Assembly (NCBI GenBank): GCA_022605955.1
Contig: JAKCOZ010000243.1
Coordinates: 1 to 64,000, forward strand
Length of the DNA: 64,000 nucleotides
Source of the DNA: Rallus limicola
Taxonomy: Eukaryota; Chordata; Aves; Gruiformes; Rallidae
Direction: 5' to 3'
Under the pieces are notes generated by a model. The model saw nothing but the letters and a program-made list of their open reading frames with translations, did not search any database and was not told the DNA's origin. Below are positions 41,273 to 51,477 of the stretch, piece by piece (position 1 is the stretch's first letter; each line of letters starts with the position of its first letter). The position numbers and the translations under genes are program-made.

Positions 41273-42658
41273 CTCTCAGCCTTTTCCTTTACCTGGAAAG
41301 AGGGAACATACCTGCTACCTCCTACAGTGCTTTTCTCGGCACTAGCAGACTGCAGTTCAAAACATGCTAAACGTCCAGCAATAACTCCCAAAGTAAAGAA
41401 GCTAGGCATGAAAGGCATAGCTTGTCTGAAACCTCCTAACAGGACACACAAGCAGACCCTGTCACTTTGGCTCTCAGCCTTTTCCTTTGCCTGGAAAGAG
41501 GGAACATGCCTGGAACCTCCTACGGTGCTTTTCTCGGCCCTAGCAGACTGCAGTTCAAAACATGCTAAACGTCCAGCAATAACTCCCAAAGTAAAGAAGC
41601 TAGGCATTAAAGGCATAGCTCGTCTGAAACCTCCTAACAGGACACACAAGCAGACCCTGTCACTTTGGCTCTCAGCCTTTTCCTTTGCCTGGAAAGAGGG
41701 AACATGCCTGGAACCTCCTACGGTGCTTTTCTCGGCCCTAGCAGACTGCAGTTCAAAACATGCTAAACGTCCAGCAATAACTCCCAAAGTAAAGAAGCTA
41801 GGACTGAAAGGCATAGCTTGTCTGAAACCTCCTAACAGGACACACAAGCAGACCCTGTCACTTTGGCTCTCAGCCTTTTCCTTTGCCTGGAAAGAGGGAA
41901 CATGCCTGGAACCTCCTACGGTGCTTTTCTCGGCCCTAGCAGACTGCAGTTCAAAACATTCTAAACGTCCAGCAATAACTCCCAAAGTAAAGAAGCTAGG
42001 ACTGAAAGGCATAGCTTGTCTGAAACCTCCTAACAGGACACACAAGCAGACCCTGTCACTTTGGCTCTCAGCCTTTTCCTTTGCCTGGAAAGAGGGAACA
42101 TACCTGCTACCTCCTACAGTGCTTTTCTCGGCCCTAGCAGACTGCATGACAAAACATGCTAAACGTCCAGCAATAACTCCCAAAGTAAAGAAGCTAGGAC
42201 TGAAAGGCATAGCTTGTCTGAAACCTCCTAACAGGACACACAAGCAGACCCTGTCACTTTGGCTCTCAGCCTTTTCCTTTGCCTGGAAAGAGGGAACATG
42301 CCTGGAACTTCCTACGGTGCTTTTCTCGGCCCTAGCAGACTGCAGTTCAAAACATGCTAAACGTCCAGCAATAACTCCCAAAGTAAAGAAGCTAGGCATG
42401 AAAGGCATAGCTTGTCTGAAACCTCCTAACAGGACACACAAGCAGACCCTGTCACTTTGGCTCTCAGCCTTTTCCTTTGCCTGGAAAGAGGGAACATGCC
42501 TGGAACCTCCTACGGTGCTTTTCTCGGCCCTAGCAGATTGCAGTTCAAAACATGCTAAACGTCCAGCAATAACTCCCAAAGTAAAGAAGCTAGGACTGAA
42601 AGGCATAGCTTGTCTGAAACCTCCTAACAGGACACACAAGCAGACCCTGTCACTTTGA
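41273..42658 (+). repeat. Heptamer sharing 'gcagattgc' with its right neighbour
   Basis: Seven monomers between G88A marks. The last monomer has 'gcagaTtgc' (T at 42538) and the next spacer has 'gagAgaac' (near 42689); both recur exactly 1386 bp later. An early monomer has 'ggcatTaaaggcatagctCg' near 41608-41621, a combination found again in zone 3. Confidence 0.82.
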
Positions 42659-44044
42659 CTCTCAGCCTTTTCCTTTGCCTGGAAAGAGAGAACATACCTG
42701 CTACCTCCTACAGTGCTTTTCTCGGCCCTAGCAGACTGCATGACAAAACATGCTAAACGTCCAGCAATAACTCCCAAAGTAAAGAAGCTAGGCATGAAAG
42801 GCATAGCTTGTCTGAAACCTCCTAACAGGACACACAAGCAGACCCTGTCACTTTGGCTCTCAGCCTTTTCCTTTGCCTGGAAAGAGGGAACATGCCTGGA
42901 ACCTCCTACGGTGCTTTTCTCGGCCCTAGCAGACTGCAGTTCAAAACATGCTAAACGTCCAGCAATAACTCCCAAAGTAAAGAAGCTAGGCATGAAAGGC
43001 ATAGCTTGTCTGAAACCTCCTAACAGGACACACAAGCAGACCCTGTCACTTTGGCTCTCAGCCTTTTCCTTTGCCTGGAAAGAGGGAACATGCCTGGAAC
43101 CTCCTACGGTGCTTTTCTCGGCCCTAGCAGACTGCAGTTCAAAACATGCTAAACGTCCAGCAATAACTCCCAAAGTAAAGAAGCTAGGACTGAAAGGCAT
43201 AGCTTGTCTGAAACCTCCTAACAGGACACACAAGCAGACCCTGTCACTTTGGCTCTCAGCCTTTTCCTTTGCCTGGAAAGAGGGAACATGCCTGGAACCT
43301 CCTACGGTGCTTTTCTCGGCCCTAGCAGACTGCAGTTCAAAACATGCTAAACGTCCAGCAATAACTCCCAAAGTAAAGAAGCTAGGACTGAAAGGCATAG
43401 CTTGTCTGAAACCTCCTAACAGGACACACAAGCAGAACCTGTCACTTTGGCTCTCAGCCTTTTCCTTTGCCTGGAAAGAGGGAACATACCTGCTACCTCC
43501 TACAGTGTTTTTCTCGGCCCTAGCAGACTGCATGACAAAACATGCTAAACGTCCAGCAATAACTCCCAAAGTAAAGAAGCTAGGACTGAAAGGCATAGCT
43601 TGTCTGAAACCTCCTAACAGGACACACAAGCAGACCCTGTCACTTTGGCTCTCAGCCTTTTCCTTTGCCTGGAAAGAGGGAACATGCCTGGAACCTCCTA
43701 CGGTGCTTTTCTCGGCCCTAGCAGACTGCAGTTCAAAACATGCTAAACGTCCAGCAATAACTCCCAAAGTAAAGAAGCTAGGCATGAAAGGCATAGCTTG
43801 TCTGAAACCTCCTAACAGGACACACAAGCAGACCCTGTCACTTTGGCTCTCAGCCTTTTCCTTTGCCTGGAAAGAGGGAACATGCCTGGAACCTCCTACG
43901 GTGCTTTTCTCGGCCCTAGCAGATTGCAGTTCAAAACATGCTAAACGTCCAGCAATAACTCCCAAAGTAAAGAAGCTAGGACTGAAAGGCATAGCTTGTC
44001 TGAAACCTCCTAACAGGACACACAAGCAGACCCTGTCACTTTGA
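42659..44044 (+). repeat. Heptamer sharing 'gcagattgc' with its left neighbour
   Basis: It repeats the 41273-42658 layout, with T at 43924 and 'gagAgaac' near 44075. It also carries 'gcagaAcctg' near 43437 and a type B monomer with 'cagtgTtttt' near 43508. Most of this heptamer, from about 42713, is present again 14649 bp to the right. Confidence 0.84.
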
Positions 44045-44633
44045 CTCTCAGCCTTTTCCTTTGCCTGGAAAGAGAGAACATACCTGCTACCTCCTACAGT
44101 GCTTTTCTCGGCCCTAGCAGACTGCATGACAAAACATGCTAAACGTCCAGCAATAACTCCCAAAGTAAAGAAGCTAGGCATGAAAGGCATAGCTTGTCTG
44201 AAACCTCCTAACAGGACAGACAAGCAGACCCTGTCACTTTGGCTCTCAGCCTTTTCCTTTGCCTGGAAAGAGGGAACATGCCTGGAACCTCCTACGGTGC
44301 TTTTCTCGGCCCTAGCAGACTGCATGACAAAACATGCTAAACGTCCAGCAATAACTCCCAAAGTAAAGAAGCTAGGACTGAAAGGCATAGCTTGTCTGAA
44401 ACCTCCTAACAGGACACACAAGCAGACCCTGTCACTTTGGCTCTCAGCCTTTTCCTTTGCCTGGAAAGAGGGAACATGCCTGGAACCTCCTACGGTGCTT
44501 TTCTCGGCCCTAGCAGACTGCAGTTCAAAACATGCTAAACGTCCAGCAATAACTCCCAAAGTAAAGAAGCTAGGCATGAAAGGCATAGCTTGTCTGAAAC
44601 CTCCTAACAGGACACACAAGCAGACCCTGTCAC

Positions 44634-44635
44634 TT
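44634..44635 (+). other. 1-bp deletion mark 1 (TTT to TT)
   Basis: Here 'cactttggc' reads 'cacttggc', making monomer 226 (44551-44747) 197 bp long. It is the first length change in the window, after 225 exact 198-bp monomers. It shifts the triplet phase of the array and ends the open frames on both strands. Confidence 0.97.
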
Positions 44636-44747
44636 GGCTCTCAGCCTTTTCCTTTGCCTGGAAAGAGGGAACATGCCTGGAACCTCCTACGGTGCTTTTC
44701 TCGGCCCTAGCAGACTGCAGTTCAAAACATGCTAAACGTCCAGCAAT

Positions 44748-47700
44748 AACTCCCAAAGTAAAGAAGCTAGGACTGAAAGGCATAGCTTGTCTGAAACCTC
44801 CTAACAGGACACACAAGCAGACCCTGTCACTTTGGCTCTCAGCCTTTTCCTTTGCCTGGAAAGAGGGAACATGCCTGGAACCTCCTACGGTGCTTTTCTC
44901 GGCCCTAGCAGACTGCAGTTCAAAACATGCTAAACGTCCAGCAATAACTCCCAAAGTAAAGAAGCTAGGCCTGAAAGGCATAGCTTGTCTGAAACCTCCT
45001 AACAGGACACACAAGCAGACCCTGTCACTTTGGCTCTCAGCCTTTTCCTTTGCCTGGAAAGAGGGAACATGCCTGGAAGCTCCTAGGGTGCTTTTCTCGG
45101 CCCTAGCAGACTGCAGTTCAAAACATGCTAAACGTCCAGCAATAACTCCCAAAGTAAAGAAGCTAGGACTGAAAGGCATAGCTTGTCTGAAACCTCCTAA
45201 CAGGACACACAAGCAGACCCTGTCACTTTGGCTCTCAGCCTTTTCCTTTGCCTGAAAAGAGGGAACATGCCTGGAACCTCCTACGGTGCTTTTCTCGGCC
45301 CTAGCAGACTGCAGTTCAAAACATGCTAAACGTCCAGCAATAACTCCCAAAGTAAAGAAGCTAGGCCTGAAAGGCATAGCTTGTCTGAAACCTCCTAACA
45401 GGACGCACAAGCAGACCCTGTCACTTTGGCTCTCAGCCTTTTCCTTTGCCTGGAAAGAGGGAACATGCCTGGAACCTCCTACGGTGCTTTTCTCGGCCCT
45501 AGCAGACTGCAGTTCAAAACATGCTAAACGTCCAGCAATAACTCCCAAAGTAAAGAAGCTAGGACTGAAAGGCATAGCTTGTCTGAAACCTCCTAACAGG
45601 ACACACAAGCAGACCCTGTCACTTTGGCTCTCAGCCTTTTCCTTTGCCTGGAAAGAGGGAACATGCCTGGAACCTCCTACGGTGCTTTTCTCGGCCCTAG
45701 CAGACTGCAGTTCAAAACATGCTAAACGTCCAGCAATAACTCCCAAAGTAAAGAAGCTAGGCATGAAAGGCATAGCTTGTCTGAAACCTCCTAACAGGAC
45801 ACACAAGCAGACCCTGTCACTTTGGCTCTCAGCCTTTTCCTTTGCCTGGAAAGAGGGAACATGCCTGGAACCTCCTACGGTGCTTTTCTCGGCCCTAGCA
45901 GACTGCAGTTCAAAACATGCTAAACGTCCAGCAATAACTCCCAAAGTAAAGAAGCTAGGCATGAAAGGCATAGCTCGTCTGAAACCTCCTAACAGGACAC
46001 ACAAGCAGACCCTGTCACTTTGGCTCTCAGCCTTTTCCTTTGCCTGGAAAGAGGGAACATGCCTGGAAACTCCTACGGTGCTTTTCTCGGCCCTAGCAGA
46101 CTGCAGTTCAAAACATGCTAAACGTCCAGCAATAACTCCCAAAGTAAAGAAGCTAGGACTGAAAGGCATAGCTTGTCTGAAACCTCCTAACAGGACACAC
46201 AAGCAGACCCTGTCACTTTGGCTCTCAGCCTTTTCCTTTGCCTGAAAAGAGGGAACATGCCTGGAGCCTCCTACGGTGCTTTTCTCGGCCCTAGCAGACT
46301 GCAGTTCAAAACATGCTAAACGTCCAGCAATAACTCCCAAAGTAAAGAAGCTAGGCATGAAAGGCATAGCTTGTCTGAAACCTCCTAACAGGACACACAA
46401 GCAGACCCTGTCACTTTGGCTCTCAGCCTTTTCCTTTGCCTGGAAAGAGGGAACATGCCTGGAACCTCCTACGGTGCTTTTCTCGGCCCTAGCAGACTGC
46501 AGTTCAAAACATGCTAAACGTCCAGCAATAACTCCCAAAGTAAAGAAGCTAGGACTGAAAGGCATAGCTTGTCTGAAACCTCCTAACAGGACACACAAGC
46601 AGACCCTGTCACTTTGGCTCTCAGCCTTTTCCTTTGCCTGGAAAGAGGGAACATGCCTGGAACCTCCTACGGTGCTTTTCTCGGCCCTAGCAGACTGCAG
46701 TTCAAAACATGCTAAACGTCCAGCAATAACTCCCAAAGTAAAGAAGCTAGGCATGAAAGGTATAGCTTGTCTGAAACCTCCTAACAGGACACACAAGCAG
46801 ACCCTGTCACTTTGGCTCTCAGCCTTTTCCTTTGCCTGGAAAGAGGGAACATGCCTGGAACCTCCTATGGTGCTTTTCTCGGCCCTAGCAGACTGCAGTT
46901 CAAAACATGCTAAACGTCCAGCAATAACTCCCAAAGTAAAGAAGCTAGGCATGAAAGGCATAGCTTGTCTGAAACCTCCTAACAGGACACACAAGCAGAC
47001 CCTGTCACTTTGGCTCTCAGCCTTTTCCTTTGCCTGGAAAGAGGGAACATGCCTGGAACCTCCTACAGTGCTTTTCTCGGCCCTAGCAGACTGCAGTTCA
47101 AAACATGCTAAACATCCAGCAATAACTCCCAAAGTAAAGAAGCTAGGACTGAAAGGCATAGCTTGTCTGAAACCTCCTAACAGGACACACAAGCAGACCC
47201 TGTCACTTTGACTCTCAGCCTTTTCCTTTGCCTGGAAAGAGGGAACATACCTGCTACCTCCTACAGTGCTTTTCTCGGCACTAGCAGACTGCATGACAAA
47301 ACATGCTAAACGTCCAGCAATAACTCCCAAAGTAAAGAAGCTAGGCATGAAAGGCATAGCTTGTCTGAAACCTCCTAACAGGACACACAAGCAGACCCTG
47401 TCACTTTGGCTCTCAGCCTTTTCCTTTGCCTGGAAAGAGGGAACATGCCTGGAAGCTCCTACGGTGCTTTTCTCGGCCCTAGCAGACTGCAGTTCAAAAC
47501 ATGCTAAACGTCCAGCAATAACTCCCAAAGTAAAGAAGCTAGGACTGAAAGGCATAGCTTGTCTGAAACCTCCTAACAGGACACACAAGCAGACCCTGTC
47601 ACTTTGGCTCTCAGCCTTTTCCTTTGCCTGGAAAGAGGGAACATGCCTGGAACCTCCTACGGTGCTTTTCTCGGCCCTAGCAGACTGCATGACAAAACAT

Positions 47701-48706
47701 GCTAAACGTCCAGCAATAACTCCCAAAGTAAAGAAGCTAGGACTGAAAGGCATAGCTTGTCTGAAACCTCCTAACAGGACACACAAGCAGACCCTGTCAC
47801 TTTGGCTCTCAGCCTTTTCCTTTGCCTGGAAAGAGGGAACATGCCTGGAACCTCCTACGGTGCTTTTCTCGGCCCTAGCAGACTGCAGTTCAAAACATGC
47901 TAAACGTCCAGCAATAACTCCCAAAGTAAAGAAGCTAGGACTGAAAGGCATAGCTTGTCTGAAACCTCCTAACAGGACACACAAGCAGACCCTGTCACTT
48001 TGGCTCTCAGCCTTTTCCTTTGCCTGGAAAGAGGGAACATGCCTGGAAGCTCCTAGGGTGCTTTTCTCGGCCCTAGCAGACTGCAGTTCAAAACATGCTA
48101 AACGTCCAGCAATAACTCCCAAAGTAAAGAAGCTAGGACTGAAAGGCATAGCTTGTCTGAAACCTCCTAACAGGACACACAAGCAAACCCTGTCACTTTG
48201 ACTCTCAGCCTTTTCCTTTGCCTGGAAAGAGGGAACATACCTGCTACCTCCTACAGTGCTTTTCTCGGCCCTAGCAGACTGCATGACAAAACATGCTAAA
48301 CGTCCAGCAATAACTCCCAAAGTAAAGAAGCTAGGCATGAAAGGCATAGCTTGTCTGAAACCTCCTAACAGGACAGACAAGCAGACCCTGTCACTTTGGC
48401 TCTCAGCCTTTTCCTTTGCCTGGAAAGAGGGAACATGCCTGGAACCTCCTACGGTGCTTTTCTCGGCCCTAGCAGACTGCAGTTCAAAACATGCTAAACG
48501 TCCAGCAATAACTCCCAAAGTAAAGAAGCTAGGCATGAAAGGCATAGCTTGTCTGAAACCTCTTAACAGGACACACAAGCAGACCCTGTCACTTGGCTCT
48601 CAGCCTTTTCCTTTGCCTGGAAAGAGGGAACATGCCTGGAACCTCCTACGGTGCTTTTCTCGGCCCTAGCAGACTGCAGTTCAAAACATGCTAAACGTCC
48701 AGCAAT
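44748..48706 (+). repeat. Higher-order block A, 20 monomers (3959 bp)
   Basis: These are monomers 227-246. Markers in order: 'ggaagctcctaggg' in the second; 'gcctgAaaag' in the third; 'gacGcacaag' in the fourth; 'agctCgtc' and 'ggaaActcc' in the seventh; a second 'gcctgAaaag' with 'ggaGcctcc' in the eighth; 'ggTatagc' and 'cctaTgg' in the eleventh; 'aaacAtcc' with G88A in the thirteenth; 'caaAccctg' with G88A in the eighteenth; 'cctcTtaac' and the deletion in the last. Relative to block D it lacks one TGCATGAC monomer near the end. Confidence 0.88.
48593..48594 (+). other. 1-bp deletion mark 2
   Basis: 'cacttggc' in monomer 246 (48510-48706), 3959 bp after mark 1, which is 20 monomers minus one base. 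Confidence 0.97.
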
Positions 48707-51477
48707 AACTCCCAAAGTAAAGAAGCTAGGACTGAAAGGCATAGCTTGTCTGAAACCTCCTAACAGGACACACAAGCAGACCCTGTCACTTTGGCTCTCA
48801 GCCTTTTCCTTTGCCTGGAAAGAGGGAACATGCCTGGAACCTCCTACGGTGCTTTTCTCGGCCCTAGCAGACTGCAGTTCAAAACATGCTAAACGTCCAG
48901 CAATAACTCCCAAAGTAAAGAAGCTAGGCCTGAAAGGCATAGCTTGTCTGAAACCTCCTAACAGGACACACAAGCAGACCCTGTCACTTTGGCTCTCAGC
49001 CTTTTCCTTTGCCTGGAAAGAGGGAACATGCCTGGAAGCTCCTAGGGTGCTTTTCTCGGCCCTAGCAGACTGCAGTTCAAAACATGCTAAACGTCCAGCA
49101 ATAACTCCCAAAGTAAAGAAGCTAGGACTGAAAGGCATAGCTTGTCTGAAACCTCCTAACAGGACACACAAGCAGACCCTGTCACTTTGGCTCTCAGCCT
49201 TTTCCTTTGCCTGAAAAGAGGGAACATGCCTGGAACCTCCTACGGTGCTTTTCTCGGCCCTAGCAGACTGCAGTTCAAAACATGCTAAACGTCCAGCAAT
49301 AACTCCCAAAGTAAAGAAGCTAGGCATGAAAGGCATAGCTTGTCTGAAACCTCCTAACAGGACGCACAAGCAGACCCTGTCACTTTGGCTCTCAGCCTTT
49401 TCCTTTGCCTGGAAAGAGGGAACATGCCTGGAACCTCCTACGGTGCTTTTCTCGGCCCTAGCAGACTGCAGTTCAAAACATGCTAAACGTCCAGCAATAA
49501 CTCCCAAAGTAAAGAAGCTAGGACTGAAAGGCATAGCTTGTCTGAAACCTCCTAACAGGACACACAAGCAGACCCTGTCACTTTGGCTCTCAGCCTTTTC
49601 CTTTGCCTGGAAAGAGGGAACATGCCTGGAACCTCCTACGGTGCTTTTCTCGGCCCTAGCAGACTGCATGACAAAACATGCTAAACGTCCAGCAATAACT
49701 CCCAAAGTAAAGAAGCTAGGCATGAAAGGCATAGCTTGTCTGAAACCTCCTAACAGGACACACAAGCAGACCCTGTCACTTTGGCTCTCAGCCTTTTCCT
49801 TTGCCTGGAAAGAGGGAACATGCCTGGAGCCTCCTACGGTGCTTTTCTCGGCCCTAGCAGACTGCAGTTCAAAACATGCTAAACGTCCAGCAATAACTCC
49901 CAAAGTAAAGAAGCTAGGCATGAAAGGCATAGCTTGTCTGAAACCTCCTAACAGGACACACAAGCAGACCCTGTCACTTTGGCTCTCAGCCTTTTCCTTT
50001 GCCTGGAAAGAGGGAACATGCCTGGAACCTCCTACGGTGCTTTTCTCGGCCCTAGCAGACTGCAGTTCAAAACATGCTAAACGTCCAGCAATAACTCCCA
50101 AAGTAAAGAAGCTAGGACTGAAAGGCATAGCTTGTCTGAAACCTCCTAACAGGACACACAAGCAGACCCTGTCACTTTGGCTCTCAGCCTTTTCCTTTGC
50201 CTGGAAAGAGGGAACATGCCTGGAACCTCCTACGGTGCTTTTCTCGGCCCTAGCAGACTGCATGACAAAACATGCTAAACGTCCAGCAATAACTCCCAAA
50301 GTAAAGAAGCTAGGACTGAAAGGCATAGCTTGTCTGAAACCTCCTAACAGGACACACAAGCAGACCCTGTCACTTTGGCTCTCAGCCTTTTCCTTTGCCT
50401 GGAAAGAGGGAACATGCCTGGAACCTCCTACGGTGCTTTTCTCGGCCCTAGCAGACTGCAGTTCAAAACATGCTAAACGTCCAGCAATAACTCCCAAAGT
50501 AAAGAAGCTAGGCCTGAAAGGCATAGCTTGTCTGAAACCTCCTAACAGGACACACAAGCAGACCCTGTCACTTTGGCTCTCAGCCTTTTCCTTTGCCTGG
50601 AAAGAGGGAACATGCCTGGAACCTCCTACGGTGCTTTTCTCAGCCCTAGCAGACTGCAGTTCAAAACATGCTAAACGTCCAGCAATAACTCCCAAAGTAA
50701 AGAAGCTAGGACTGAAAGGCATAGCTTGTCTGAAACCTCCTAACAGGACACACAAGCAAACCCTGTCACTTTGACTCTCAGCCTTTTCCTTTGCCTGGAA
50801 AGAGGGAACATACCTGCTACCTCCTACAGTGCTTTTCTCGGCCCTAGCAGACTGCATGACAAAACATGCTAAACGTCCAGCAATAAGTCCCAAAGTAAAG
50901 AAGCTAGGCATGAAAGGCATAGCTTGTCTGAAACCTCCTAACAGGACAGACAAGCAGACCCTGTCACTTTGGCTCTCAGCCTTTTCCTTTGCCTGGAAAG
51001 AGGGAACATGCCTGGAACCTCCTACGGTGCTTTTCTCGGCCCTAGCAGACTGCATGACAAAACATGCTAAACGTCCAGCAATAACTCCCAAAGTAAAGAA
51101 GCTAGGACTGAAAGGCATAGCTTGTCTGAAACCTCCTAACAGGACACACAAGCAGACCCTGTCACTTTGGCTCTCAGCCTTTTCCTTTGCCTGGAAAGAG
51201 GGAACATGCCTGGAACCTCCTACGGTGCTTTTCTCGGCCCTAGCAGACTGCAGTTCAAAACATGCTAAACGTCCAGCAATAACTCCCAAAGTAAAGAAGC
51301 TAGGACTGAAAGGCATAGCTTGTCTCAAACCTCCTAACAGGACACACAAGCAGACCCTGTCACTTGGCTCTCAGCCTTTTCCTTTGCCTGGAAAGAGGGA
51401 ACATGCCTGGAACCTCCTACGGTGCTTTTCTCGGCCCTAGCAGACTGCAGTTCAAAACATGCTAAACGTCCAGCAAT
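48707..51477 (+). repeat. Higher-order block B, 14 monomers (2771 bp)
   Basis: These are monomers 247-260. The first five match the start of blocks A and D ('ggaagctcctaggg', 'gcctgAaaag', 'gacGcacaag'), and the last six match the end of block D (TGCATGAC, G88A with 'caaAccctg', C65G, deletion with 'gtctCaaacc'). The middle markers of A and D ('cctaTgg', 'aaacAtcc') are missing. The simplest reading is a 21-monomer unit that lost seven. Singletons are 'tctcAgccc' (50642) and 'aataaGtccc' (near 50887). Confidence 0.85.
51364..51365 (+). other. 1-bp deletion mark 3
   Basis: 'cacttggc' in monomer 260 (51281-51477), 2771 bp after mark 2, which is 14 monomers minus one base. Confidence 0.97.

Larger units (their letters stand above)
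1..44603 (-). other. Antisense open frame across zones 1-2; repeat artefact
   Basis: On the minus strand the frame with units like RQAMPFSPSFFTLGVIAGRL appears open from the first 1-bp deletion down to the left window edge, roughly 14,860 codons. I checked the consensus and the variants I noted, not every codon. The G88A mark is silent in this frame (agc to agt). In zone 3 the same frame ends shortly after each deletion, giving stop-bounded segments of 1324, 928, 2644 and 1390 codons. I regard it as a chance property of the monomer. Confidence 0.75.
15335..44635 (+). repeat. Zone 2: array marked by recurrent G88A and type B haplotypes
   Basis: The change 'ctttggctc' to 'ctttgactc' occurs with its A at 15334, 16324, 17710, 20878, 21472, 24046, 24442, 25234, 25630, 27016, 28006, 29392, 29788, 30580, 30976, 32362, 32758, 33550, 34540, 35332, 36718, 38104, 39490, 41272, 42658 and 44044. 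Every spacing is a whole number of monomers: 5, 7, 16, 3, 13, 2, 4, 2, 7, 5, 7, 2, 4, 2, 7, 2, 4, 5, 4, 7, 7, 7, 9, 7, 7. Seven (1386 bp) is the commonest. Most marks are followed within 90 bases by the type B 3' half; a few are followed by the common haplotype (for example 15334 and 20878), which shows recombination within monomers. Confidence 0.88.
42713..48594 (+). repeat. Long-range duplication (74-monomer offset), left copy
   Basis: This segment recurs at 57362-63441. Private markers pair at 14649 bp, which is 74 x 198 minus the three 1-bp deletions between them: 'gcagaTtgc' 43924/58573, first deletion 44634/59283, 'cctaTgg' 46868/61517 and 'aaacAtcc' 47114/61763. 'gcagaAcctg' (43437/58086) also pairs. 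The right end is offset by one extra monomer: this copy has 20 monomers between deletions where the partner has 21. Confidence 0.9.
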
